From NCBI GenBank assembly GCA_016215025.1, contig JACRMI010000025.1, positions 32,192 to 96,191 of the forward strand: a stretch of 64,000 bases of DNA, written 5' to 3'. Of the stretch, positions 34,353-44,900 are shown piece by piece (within the stretch, counting starts at the first letter, position 1; each line of letters begins with the position of its first letter). Source of the DNA: Chloroflexota bacterium (GTDB lineage Bacteria; Chloroflexota; Anaerolineae; UBA4142). The translations under genes were made by a program, and so were the position numbers. The notes beneath the pieces were generated by a model. It saw only the letters and a program-made list of their open reading frames with translations. It was not told where the DNA came from and ran no database searches.

Positions 34353-34721
34353 ATGGAGACATTGGCGTTTATTCATGGACGGATCGCACAAACGACGATT
34401 TTGTTCGCATTTGCTATGGGGGCGTGGGCGGCGTGGAACTATTTTCGCAAAGAGGGCGTGAACTCTAATTATTGGGGCGCGCTCATCATCGGCGAGATAT
34501 TGGTGATCGGGCAAGGCGTGATTGGCTTGTTGATGGTTCTGCTCGGCGCGTTTCCCGCTGATCTAATGCATTTTCTGTATGGTGTCCTCGTTGCGTTGGG
34601 ATGGCCCGCAGTGTATATTTACACCAACGCGCGTGCCACTCGCAACGAGGCAGCCATTTATGCGTTGGTGTCCTTCTTTATTTTTGGTTTAGGTATTCGC
34701 GCGATGATGACCGGTGGGTAA
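34353..34721 (+). CDS. Small four-helix membrane protein
   Basis: 122 residues with four transmembrane segments (TTILFAFAMGAWAAWNYF, WGALIIGEILVIGQGVIGLLMVLLG, FLYGVLVALGWPAVYIYT, AIYALVSFFIFGLGIRAM). The conserved-looking His8 (FIHGR) and His72 (LMHFLYG) in or near helices could bind a haem or metal, which is speculative. Own promoter and terminator. Confidence 0.75.
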   Translation: METLAFIHGRIAQTTILFAFAMGAWAAWNYFRKEGVNSNYWGALIIGEILVIGQGVIGLLMVLLGAFPADLMHFLYGVLVALGWPAVYIYTNARATRNEAAIYALVSFFIFGLGIRAMMTGG

Positions 34722-34726
34722 GTGCA

Positions 34727-34775
34727 GACTTTCCAGGTTTTGCGGCTGAGCCAAGGAAACCTGGAAGGTCTTTTT
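34727..34775 (+). terminator. Terminator made from the CCAGGTTT palindrome family
   Basis: GACTTTCCAGGTTT (34727-34740) pairs with AAACCTGGAAGGTC (34757-34770) with one wobble pair, followed by TTTTT. A weak GGC/GCC inner stem corresponds to the inner arm of other copies. Confidence 0.8.
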
Positions 34776-34787
34776 CGATAAATCAAT

Positions 34788-34811
34788 CGAGGCGGCTAAC
34801 AAGCCGCCTCG
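34788..34811. terminator. Bidirectional hairpin between convergent genes
   Basis: CGAGGCGGCT (34788-34797) and AGCCGCCTCG (34802-34811) form a 10 bp stem between genes ending at 34721 (+) and 34819 (-). T-rich text follows on both strands. Confidence 0.75.
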
Positions 34812-34818
34812 TTTATTT

Positions 34819-35424
34819 CTACGGAACTAATTCTGGCCCTTTGTCACGAAATGCAGTGGTGAATCGCTTGATCGCATCTTCGCTGACGCCGTTGCATAGA
34901 AGCAGATGTGTCCACGCGGTAATGGCAACATTCGATCCGCTGGGTAGATCCGGGTACGGTGCAAGGATCATGTGGATTCGATCATGTTGAACGAGCGTGG
35001 TCAACCGTTCCACATCGGCGGCTGGCAAATTGTTGTATTGAATGATGATGCCGCCATGCTCCAAATTGTGAACCAATTGCTCTTGAACTTGAGGCGTTGT
35101 GTAAATTCCCCACTCTTGCGGGTTTGCCCAATGCCAGCCACTCGTCGGCGGATTAGAGCTGTAGGGTGGATGCGCTTCGCCAGGTGCGATATGCGTGGCC
35201 CCTTGACTGGGAAAATCTTGAACTGCGGCGCATTGCCCTTGACTGGCGACTGTTACCGCTGTGGGGGCGGGTGCTGCCAGCGTGGTGTTGGCAAGCGCTA
35301 AACCGATTCCAACGACAAGCAGGACCCCGACGACGATGCCGGTTCCGATAATAAAGTTCTTGCGACGACGTTCTCCTTCGCGTCGCGCTTCTTGCTGTTT
35401 TATTTTTTCATGCCGCGTGGGCAT
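34819..35424 (-). CDS. DUF3105-family membrane-anchored protein
   Basis: 201 residues. A very basic cytoplasmic start (RHEKIKQQEARREGERRRKN) precedes one transmembrane helix (FIIGTGIVVGVLLVVGIGLALA), then an external DUF3105 domain with HPPYSSNPPTSGWHW and LVHNLEHGGIIIQYN, the histidine-rich signature of the family. Two cysteines may be disulfide-linked. The family's function is unknown. It lies 12 bases downstream of the HAD gene on the same strand, so cotranscription is likely. Confidence 0.88.
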   Translation of the reverse strand: MPTRHEKIKQQEARREGERRRKNFIIGTGIVVGVLLVVGIGLALANTTLAAPAPTAVTVASQGQCAAVQDFPSQGATHIAPGEAHPPYSSNPPTSGWHWANPQEWGIYTTPQVQEQLVHNLEHGGIIIQYNNLPAADVERLTTLVQHDRIHMILAPYPDLPSGSNVAITAWTHLLLCNGVSEDAIKRFTTAFRDKGPELVP

Positions 35425-35436
35425 AGGGTTCCTCCA

Positions 35437-36138
35437 TTAAAAGAGTTCTTTGAGATTGTCGATTCGTCTGCCATCAAAGTTAGGATAACGCTTTAATCGG
35501 TCTATCAAAATGGCGTCCATGCCGGCGCGGCGCGCGCCTTCAATGTCATGAAAGACGCTATCGCCAATATATACGATTTGTTGACGCGAATAGTTTGCCG
35601 TCTGCACGGTCAAATCGAAAATGCGTGGGTCGGGTTTTTCTAGCCCGGCGACTGCCGAGACGATAAAGAAGCGAAAAAAGTGATGAATCCCGACTTGAAT
35701 TAAAACACTTTCCAAGTTCTTTGAGTAATTCGACAGAATGCCAAGGCACAGACCGCGCGTCGCTAATGCTTCCAGCGCTGGCAGCACATCGTCGTAGAGG
35801 GTTTCAAATTCGGCGCGCTGAAAACGTGCGCGAATCTCATCGGCGGCGGAAAAGACATTTTGCGTTACGCCTAGCCGTCGAAAACCTTCCGTGTAAAAGT
35901 TGATCCAAAATTCTCTGCCGTTATCGTGCTCCAAGCTGACCGCGCGCGATTGTTGTCGGAGAGGCAATTCGAGTTCCAATTGCGCGATGACCTGACGCGT
36001 CCGTTGAAAATCGAGAACGATGTCCAGAAGCTTGGCTTGGTCGAGATAGGCTTGGGCAAGCGCGTCGAGATTGAGGCGAAGGAGTGTCCCGCCTACATCA
36101 AAGACCACGGCGGAATAGTTTGAGAGTAAAGAAGGCAC
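35437..36138 (-). CDS. HAD-superfamily hydrolase
   Basis: 233 residues with HAD motif I FDVGGTLLRL (second Asp replaced by Gly: DVGGT rather than DxDGT, as in several HAD subfamilies), motif II LSNYS, motif III Lys in EKPDPRIF and motif IV GDSVFHDIEGARRAGM. Likely a phosphatase for a small metabolite. The start is GTG at 36138, directly after the TAA of the kinase gene upstream. Second gene of the kinase-HAD-DUF3105 series. Confidence 0.87.
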   Translation of the reverse strand: MPSLLSNYSAVVFDVGGTLLRLNLDALAQAYLDQAKLLDIVLDFQRTRQVIAQLELELPLRQQSRAVSLEHDNGREFWINFYTEGFRRLGVTQNVFSAADEIRARFQRAEFETLYDDVLPALEALATRGLCLGILSNYSKNLESVLIQVGIHHFFRFFIVSAVAGLEKPDPRIFDLTVQTANYSRQQIVYIGDSVFHDIEGARRAGMDAILIDRLKRYPNFDGRRIDNLKELF

Positions 36139-38481
36139 TTAGGTCTCGCGGATGGGGAGTTGAACTTGAATGAGCGTCCCTTTGCCCGGCGCGGTTCGAA
36201 GATTAAAGGTTCCGCCCGAACGTTCGGCGCGCTCACGCATTTGTACCAAGCCCACGCTGCCGCGCACGCGCGCCGCTTGCGATGCTTTTTCCAAATCGAA
36301 TCCGCAGCCATCATCCCGGACGCGCAGGAGCGCCACATGATTGCTCTCCAGCGAAAGATCGATCTGCACATGTTTGGCTTGGGCATGTTTGCGAATATTA
36401 TTCAGCGCTTCCTGGGTCAAACGAAAGAGCGCGGTTTCTAGTTTAGGCGGCAAGCGTGACATATCGCCTTTGAGATGCAGAGACATTTCAATGTCGTTCA
36501 CGGTGCCATATTCTTTGACGAATTTTTGCAGCGCAGGCAAAAATCCCTGCGTTTCGATTTCGAGGGGACGGAGCGCAAAAATAATCCGACGAACATCGCG
36601 CGCATCACGCCGCAGTTGTTCCGATACATCGTTGAGTTCTTTACGCAATTCTTTGTCTTTGTGGGAAAGAGAAAGTTTTTGCGCTACACTGATCTTCATG
36701 ACCAGGTATGACAGGTCTTGTGCCAAGCCATCGTGAATCTCACGCGCGATGCGCGTGCGCTCTTCCGCAATCGCGGCTTCTTCCGAGCGCGCATATAATT
36801 GTGCATTCCGAACGACTAGCGCGGCGGCACTCGTCAGCGTCGATAACAAATCGATTTGTTGATTCCGAAATGTGCCTTTCTCTTGCGCCCGCACCAACAC
36901 CACTGCGCCATCGATACGATGACCGGTGGCCATGGGTGCGCCAATCACGAATTGATTGGACTTGTTGGTCAATGGGCGCGCGTAAGGTTCATGAATGATT
37001 TGTTGGACCAACTCCGGTTCTTCCAGGATGGTGCCTTGCGTGACCCACTTGACCAGACCTCCGTGCTCGTTATCCCATAAAAATATCGAGCCGCCTTCGG
37101 CTTCACACGTGCCTATCATTTCGGCGAGCAGACGATCAAGCAAGTCTTGGAGATTCATATCCGCGCGCACTGCGCGGTCCACTTCGCGAAAAGCAAGCGA
37201 CTCGCGCGCACGCAGTCGATGCGATTCGAGGACGGCGCCGGCGACGTGCGCAATCGTTTGGAGAATTTCACGCCGCTCGTCGCTGATCGGATTCGCAGAA
37301 GACAGGCGCACCGTGAGCGCGCCGAGAGCTTTATCACCATGACGAAGCGGAACAGTCATCCAACCGCTATCTCCATCCGGCATAAAACCAATTACTTCAC
37401 GCCTAGCAAACAGATCTTCGGCAGGAACATTATCCAGTCCGATCGTTTTCACATCTAGATTGGATCCGCCTTCGTTCAGCCAGAGCGCAACGCCGCGCGC
37501 ATTGATCGTTTCAATCGGCGCATTCAGAATGACGGAATACGCTTCGTGCAAATCCACCGTCGTGGCGAGGCGCTGACTGACGTTGCTCAGTTGTTTGAGT
37601 TGGTTAATCAGCCGCGCTTTATCGATGGCGATGGCGGCTTGTCCTGCAAAAACAGTTGCAACTTCGAGGTCGCTGTGCGTAAAGGGCTGGCTGCCGCGCA
37701 TCCGCGATAAATTCAGAACGCCGATGACTTGGCCGCGTAAGCGCAACGGCAACGAGAGCGCCGACAAAATATCCGGCTTGGACATGGCGCGTTGCACTTC
37801 GGGCATGAGCGTCAGTCCTTCGGCAACCATCATGGGTTCGCCGGTCTTGGCAACATAGCCCGCGATGCCGCGACCGAGCGCTTGTTTTTCTTTTTCGATC
37901 ACATCGCGCGCCAGACCAGCCGCAGCGGCGATCTTGAGTTCGGACGTATCTTCGTCGAGTAGCATCAGCGATGCAACTTTGGAATGCGTTTCTTGTTGCA
38001 CCGCTGTGACGATTTGATTGAGCAAATCTTTTAGCTCGACTGTCTCCATGAACGCGCGCGAAAGTTCGTAGAGCGGGACCAATGTTCGCAGACGCGCGTT
38101 TTCGCGTTTTAGTTTTTCTTGTTCGAGCGCAGTAACAATTGTAGCGAGTAATTCTTCGGGGACGACGGGCTTGACGAGAAAGGCGACAAAGCCAGCGCGC
38201 AAGGCATCGAGGGCGAGTTCCCAGGTGCTGTGTCCGGTGATGACAACTCCTGCCATTTCCGAATGGGTCGCTCGGACTTGCTGAAAGACTTGAATGCCGG
38301 TCGTGTCCGGCAGAAACACATCGGCGAGGAGCAGATCGAACGAAGAACGACGGGCGAGGGCGAGCGCTTCAGCACCGGTTTGCGCGGAGACTACTTGGTA
38401 ACCGGCGCCGCTCAGCACTTGGCTTACTTGTTCGAGCAATTCCGGATGATCTTCTAGGACAAGGATATGTTCGTTTGGCAT
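36139..38481 (-). CDS. Hybrid regulator: receiver, three GAF domains, NarL-type histidine kinase
   Basis: 780 residues. An N-terminal receiver domain carries the phosphoacceptor Asp54 in LLADVFLPDT and the conserved Lys in FLVKPV. Three GAF-like domains follow (about 145-300, 320-460, 475-570), then HisKA_3 with His583 in REIHDGLAQDL and a complete HATPase (EALNNIRKHA, DDGCGFD, GLVQMRERAE). The receiver may tune the kinase in response to another two-component system. ATG at 38481 has TGGAG upstream and begins exactly at the receiver; the open frame extends 60 residues further without conserved sequence. No DNA-binding partner is adjacent. Confidence 0.88.
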   Translation of the reverse strand: MPNEHILVLEDHPELLEQVSQVLSGAGYQVVSAQTGAEALALARRSSFDLLLADVFLPDTTGIQVFQQVRATHSEMAGVVITGHSTWELALDALRAGFVAFLVKPVVPEELLATIVTALEQEKLKRENARLRTLVPLYELSRAFMETVELKDLLNQIVTAVQQETHSKVASLMLLDEDTSELKIAAAAGLARDVIEKEKQALGRGIAGYVAKTGEPMMVAEGLTLMPEVQRAMSKPDILSALSLPLRLRGQVIGVLNLSRMRGSQPFTHSDLEVATVFAGQAAIAIDKARLINQLKQLSNVSQRLATTVDLHEAYSVILNAPIETINARGVALWLNEGGSNLDVKTIGLDNVPAEDLFARREVIGFMPDGDSGWMTVPLRHGDKALGALTVRLSSANPISDERREILQTIAHVAGAVLESHRLRARESLAFREVDRAVRADMNLQDLLDRLLAEMIGTCEAEGGSIFLWDNEHGGLVKWVTQGTILEEPELVQQIIHEPYARPLTNKSNQFVIGAPMATGHRIDGAVVLVRAQEKGTFRNQQIDLLSTLTSAAALVVRNAQLYARSEEAAIAEERTRIAREIHDGLAQDLSYLVMKISVAQKLSLSHKDKELRKELNDVSEQLRRDARDVRRIIFALRPLEIETQGFLPALQKFVKEYGTVNDIEMSLHLKGDMSRLPPKLETALFRLTQEALNNIRKHAQAKHVQIDLSLESNHVALLRVRDDGCGFDLEKASQAARVRGSVGLVQMRERAERSGGTFNLRTAPGKGTLIQVQLPIRET

Positions 38482-38903
38482 AGGTTGGTCTCCAGCAATC
38501 CCTAGCGCCACGAGCAGGTTATCATTATGTGGACTCTGCGAGACTGGAATTTCTTGCAGTATATCCATCTTTGAATGGTTTAGCAAGCATTGTTTGATAC
38601 AGCCAGCGACCAAGTCGCAGCATTCAAGCTCCATCCGAGAACTTGCTACAAGCTTAATCAAGTGTATAGCGCCTCGCCTGCAAAGGGGGCGTTGCTCTGC
38701 GCGTCAAACGCCGACAAGCGGCTAGGTTACATTCCACTATTTTCTTGATTGCACTAGATCGATCGGATCAGCGGTATTGATTGTGCGTAACGCGGACCTT
38801 TCTCCTACGATTGCCCAATCGATTCCGTCTGGTCTTTTTGTTTCACCTGCCATCGAATGATTTAATTGGTGCAATTTGGAAATACCAGATCGTCGGTGAG
38901 AGC
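38482..38903. other. 422-base spacer with no gene recognised
   Basis: The part next to the kinase start is an open extension of its frame on the minus strand (to 38661) with no conserved sequence. The rest holds no credible frame, no strong promoter and only a short GCAAAGGGGGCGTTGC imperfect palindrome near 38.68 kb. Confidence 0.5.
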
Positions 38904-41900
38904 TTAGGTTTCTAACAAAACAAAGAACGCTTCCACCACATGCGGATCGAAATGGATTCCGGACTGTTCACGGATATAGTGATACACTTGCTCTTTGCTC
39001 CACGCTCGCCGGTACGGTCGGTCTGAACGCAATGCGTCCCACACATCGACGATGGCGAATGCGCGTGCGGCGAGTGGAATCTGGTCACCCTTCAATCCGC
39101 GCGGATAACCGGTCCCATCCCATTTTTCGTGATGACAAAATGGAATGTCCAAGGCTTGGCGCAGAAATGCGATGGGCGATATCAACTCGTACGCGTACGT
39201 GGGATGCTTTTGCATAATCCGGCGCTCTTCGTCGGTAAGCGCACCTGCTTTGAGCAGGATGTTATCGGGAATGCCCATTTTGCCAATATCATGCAAAAGC
39301 GCGCCACGCCGCATGTGGGTCAATTCCTCATCTTTGATTCCCAAGGCTCTCGCCAACCGCAGTGACATTTCTGCCACGCGCTGCGTGTGCCCTTCGGTTT
39401 CATGATCGCGTAGGTCCAGCGCGCGCGACCATCCCTCGATGGTTGCATCGTACGCGAGTCTTAGTTCGGTGTTCGAATTTTGCAGGTTATCGAACAGGGT
39501 GGCGTTGTCAATCGCAATTGCCGCTTGGGTTGCCAACGTTTCAAGGAAATCTAGCCATTCGGGTTGCGGCTCAAGCCGACTGCGGTGGAAAACCTCGAGC
39601 GCACCTTTCACTTGACCTTTGGCGATCAACGGCGCAACAAAGTGCGAGACAAAGCGTTCCTCTGCAAGCAATGAAGCGAGCTGAAAGGGAATGCTCGATT
39701 GATTCAAGTCGGGCAAGGATAAGATCCGACGTTCTATCACAGCGGTTCCCGCTTGTCCTTGTCCTAATCTCACGCGACAGTGCTCGACGTTGCGCGTCAT
39801 AAAGCCGTGACCCGCCGCATACTTTAGTTCTTGCGAATATGGATCGTACAAGAGTATGTCGGCGGCATCAACGCCGAGCATATTGATTGTGTTGTTGAGC
39901 AATACATTAAGCGTGATGCGCAGGTCGAGACTGGAGCTGATGGTCGTATCGATTTGATGCAGCGCTGTGAGACGACGCAGTTGTTGTTCCGTCTGTTCGT
40001 GCAGCGTCGTGCGGCGGATGGCGTTCGCGGCAATGTCGGCGACGCCGGCGAGCAAGCGCAGTTCCTGTTCCGTGATCTCCGTGGTCCGCATGATCCCCAG
40101 TGCGCCGATCGTATAGTCTTGCGCGTTGAGGGGTGCGCACGCAATCGACTTGACTTGGTCGAGCATTTCGGGAAAGGCAAAGGTTGGGTCACTATGCACG
40201 TCGTTGCATAGATAAGGTTTGCCGGTGGCGATCACATGCCCGCTGATTCCTTCCCCAGGAGACAGTACCAACCCTGCGTATCTTTCGCCATACGTTCCAC
40301 GACCGGACTCAATCAAGAGCTTGCCGAAAATTGGTTGAGACATGGTGACGATAGCGCCATCCGCATGGAATAAATCGTTCACTTGATCGAGCAGGAGAGG
40401 CAGCATATCGGCACGACTGATGGCAGCACGCAGAGCATTGGAAATTTGGAGGATCGCTTCGCGTTCGTTTTCGTGTTGTTTGCGTTCACTCACGTCTTGC
40501 TTGGTCGCAATGAAATGCGTGATTTGTCCGTTGCTTTGATGCACCGGTGTGATTAGCATTTCTTCCGTATAGAGCGTGCCATTCTTACGGCGATTGATGA
40601 CCTCGCCCTGCCAGACGTTACCGGATAAAATCGTGTTCCAAAGATGTTGGTAAAACGCTAGGTCTTGTTTACCCGATTTCAACATATTTGGGCTTCGTCC
40701 AACCGCTTCTTCGGCGGTATAGCCGGTCAACTTGGTAAACGCCGGATTCACCCACAGGATAATTCCGTCGCGGTCTGTGATGATAATGCTGTTGGCGGCG
40801 GCTTGCAATGCCGTGGCTTGCAACCGCAGCGTTTCTTCTGCGCGTTTGCGTTCGGTGATGTCATGTGAGTTTATGACAATTCCTTTCACGGCTGGATCGT
40901 CAATCAAGTTGCTTGCGACCATATCGAATGTGCGCCACGAGCCGTCTTTGTGGCGCATGCGATACTCGGCGTGAGCTGTGTATCGGGGGACATCAATCCC
41001 TTCGATGAAGAGGGCGATGAGTTTTGGCAAATCCTCCTCATGAACCAATGCAAGGGGGTAGGACCTGAACATTTCCTCATCCGTATAGCCAAGGATTCGC
41101 TGATGGGCAGGGCTTTCGTACCGGACGCTTCCATCCAAATCCAGAACCGTGATGATCTCTGAGCTGTTTTCCACCAAGGCGCGGAATCGCGCTTCACTCG
41201 CTCGCAATGCTTCCTCTGCGTGCTTGCGTTCCGTGATGTTGCGCACCATTCCGGTGTAGAATGTGCCTTCGCGAGTCTGCCAAGTTCCCACGGATAGCTC
41301 GATGGGTATCTCCGTATTGTCTTGGCGGAGACCAATCGCTTCGACGGTTCTTCCGATCGTACGCGCTTGGCCGTACATCGTCCATTGTCTCAGTCCATCG
41401 CGATATTGCCCGTGGAATATCTCTGGCATTATCGCTGTCAATGGTTTGCCGAGGATTTCTTCCTCGGTGTAGCCAAAGATGTCATGCGCCGCTTGGTTCC
41501 AATAGAAAATTTTTCCGTCACTGTCGATGGAGATAATGCCTTCGCTCGCCGATTCGGTTACGGCGCGAAAGCGTTCCGCACTCTCGCGTTCGGCTTCCTC
41601 CGCCCGCTTGCGTTCGGTGATGTCGTGAATCATAGAGAGAAAGTGTTTTTCGCCATCTAATTCGATCTGCGCGATGGAGATCAAGCCGGTTCTCGGTTCA
41701 CCCGATTTCGTCTGCGCATCAAATTCGAATCCTTCTATCGAATCTTGCGTGGCGACGAGTTGTTCCAAGTTGATTTCTTGTTGGCGATCAGTCCATAACC
41801 ATAGCCCATCCCAGCGTTGGTCAACAAATTCCTCGCGCGTATAGCCCGCCATGCGGACGAGCGCATCGTTCACATCGACAAAACGTCCATCGGATACTCG

Positions 41901-44900
41901 AGTGATGCAGATCGCGACCGGACTAAGGCGAAAGACGGTTGAGAACTTGGCTTCGCTTTCTTGCAAGTCACGATACGTCACCAAGCTCGTCAGCGCGTCG
42001 CCGATTCGTCTGCCGATTTCGCGGAATAGTCGCTCCTCTTCCGCTGTCCAGACCCGCGCATGAGAACATTGATGAATTCCGAATTGCCACGGGCTGCCCA
42101 TTTTGGGATAGAGCGCCAGCGACATGAAATTCTGGATGCCAAATTGTTCCGACACATCTTTGGGCAATGGGTGGGAGGTTCCCGGACCGAATTGGACTGG
42201 TCCATCGGCTGCCAGCAGGATACGCAGCGTCTCGGCAACGTCCGGATCCATCGGTATTTCTTTTCCTAGGGCGAGAATCCCAGGATATTCCGGCTTGTTT
42301 CTTTCCATCGGTGAGTACCATGCAGTTGCGTTGGGATCGCAGGGATACATTAGAAACGCCCGGTCGCAATCAAAGATTCCTAGCGTTGCGTCAAGCACAT
42401 CACGCATCATCTGCTCAAGATCGTTCGTGCCTTGAATTGCCCGGTTGATTCGATCCAAACTTTCCATGAAGCGGAGGTGGTCCTGGCGTTCTTGCTCGAT
42501 CTGCTTCCGTTCTAGCTCTGCGGCAGCGCGGGTGGCTACAATTTGCAACACATCGGTGATGGATGTTGGCTTGGTGATTGGCTTGCTGTCTAGGATGGCG
42601 ATTAGTCCAATCGGCTTACCTTCTGCACTCCAAAGCGGAATCCCGATGTAGCTGTCTGCCTGCATATCGACCAGCAATGTGTCCTCAGGAAATAGTTTCT
42701 GGACATCGTGGGAGTAATAGCAAAGATTCTTTCCTGCAACATTCTCGCAAGGTGTACCTTTGAGTTCGTACTGAATGTTGGGGACTATTTGCCCCTTGGC
42801 ATAGAGCGCAACCGTTTCTGCAACTTCCGCGTCCGGTAGAATCCTGTCTACCGCGACATACTCTGTGCCAAAAGTCTGACCCAAATATTGCACCAGAGCG
42901 GGTAAGAATTCTTCAACGTTTGCGGTCCAACTCCGTTGAGCCACAAAGCGGAGCGCTTCCTCGACGCGTTTGCGTTCGGTAATATCACGGGCAATCCCCA
43001 GAACAGAAATAATCCTGCCCTCGTCATCGTGGATCACCGAACTATTCGAGATATGCCAGAGCCAGTTACCGTTCTTGTGTTTCACTCGATATTCGATGCC
43101 GGTGAGACTCTCACCAGTTGTTATGGCTCGGTTCAGTGCGGCGCGACAGATGGCAAGATCATCAGGATGCACGAAAATTTCATACGACTTGCCTTCCACC
43201 TCGCTAATCTCATAGCCCAACATATTCTTCCAATTGGGAGGTACATAAGTAAAGACACCATTCGGCGATATTGCATAGACCAGGTCATTCGCTTTTTCGA
43301 CAAATGAACGAAAACGTTCTTCGCTCGCCCGAAGCGCTTCGTCGGCACGCTTGCGTTCCGTGATGTCGTGAGCGATGCTGAGCATGCTAACCACGTTTCC
43401 GCCAGCGTCCTTTTCTGGCACATGACGAATCTCGAAGATGCGCTTGCCCAGTTGCGTATTCCACTCTGCCTCGGACTTGTTCGCGACGCCTTCAATGAAG
43501 GCGCGGCGGACCAGTTCCACCAGCTTCTCTATTTCCGATGGTTCATCCAGTAGCTTTGCTTCAATCATCGTTTTACCGATGAGGGCTTGGGTTTCGATAC
43601 CAAACATCTTTTCGACGGCAGGGTTTGCATAGGTATAGCGGTAATCCCGGTCGAACCGGACGACCAAGTCCGGAAAGCTTTCCGCCAAGGTACGGAAGCG
43701 CTGTTCGTTTTCCTTGATCTCGTGAATGTCGCGTCCGATGGCCAGCACTGAACTGAGCGTACCGTCTGCGCTAAATTCCGGAACGAAACGGACATGACTC
43801 CACCGGATACGGCCGGACGGGAGGCGCATAGGCATTTCGGTCGCAATTTCCGTTTTGGTTTCGATGACTTGCTGCAAACAGTCGATGTAACGTGGCGAAG
43901 CGGTATCCAGCGAGGCTTGATCGTTCGGGGGTTTGCCCAACAGGTCGCCCGATTCCATAAATCCCAGCGCTTTTTGCAGAGCTGGGTTAACATAGATGCG
44001 ACGGCCTTCTTTATCGTACCGCACGATGGCGTCGGGCGAGTTTTCTACGAGCGCGCGGAAGAGTTGTTCGCTGGCAAGCAGTTGCAGTTCCACTTGTTTG
44101 CGTTCGGTAATATCGATGCTCACCGAACCAATGCGAAATCCTTGGTTGGTCCGAATTGGGAATATAGTTTGACGAATAAAGTGGCGGACTCCACTTTGAT
44201 CCATTACTTGAGCTTCGATCGCATTATTAAAAAGGAATGATTCGCCGGTTCGCAGCGCATCCAGCGTCAATTGTTTGTTGCGTTCATAGGCGGCGGGCAT
44301 CTGTCGTTCCGGCGGCATCATTTGATATTGAACGTCCCAGAGTTTCTGCCCGATAACTTGACTGGCCGTCAGTCCGGTGATCCTTTCGCGCGCCTGGTTC
44401 CACTCGATGACCGTCCCTTGCTCATCCGTCAGCGTAAATCCTTCAGAGGATTGCTCGACAAAGTTACGGAATTTCTGCTCGCTCTCTCGCAGCGCCTGTT
44501 CTGCTTGCAGACGTTTTTCTTCAGCTTGCATCGTCTCCAGCGCGAACGAAATATCCAAGCTGATTTCGTCGAGCAATTCCAACTCTTCTTGGCTGAAAAA
44601 ATCGCGCTCGAGGGCATAAAGGTTCAGTGCGCCGACAACCTCTCCATTGAGGCGTAAAGGCAATGCCGCAAAGGAATGCGCGGCGCGAATTGCACCGGAC
44701 GGCGAACCAATATCAGATTCACCATCTTGAAGCGTAACGACTTTGCCGCTTGCGATTGCCGCTTGCATCGCCGTATCGAATTTGCTCAGAGGATTCGGCT
44801 GTGTCGCCGGGTAATCGGTCTCCAACTCGCCTGCCTGCGCCATGAGCCGGACTGGTCCGGTTGCCTCATCGATCATGACAATGCGCGCGATTTGAAATTG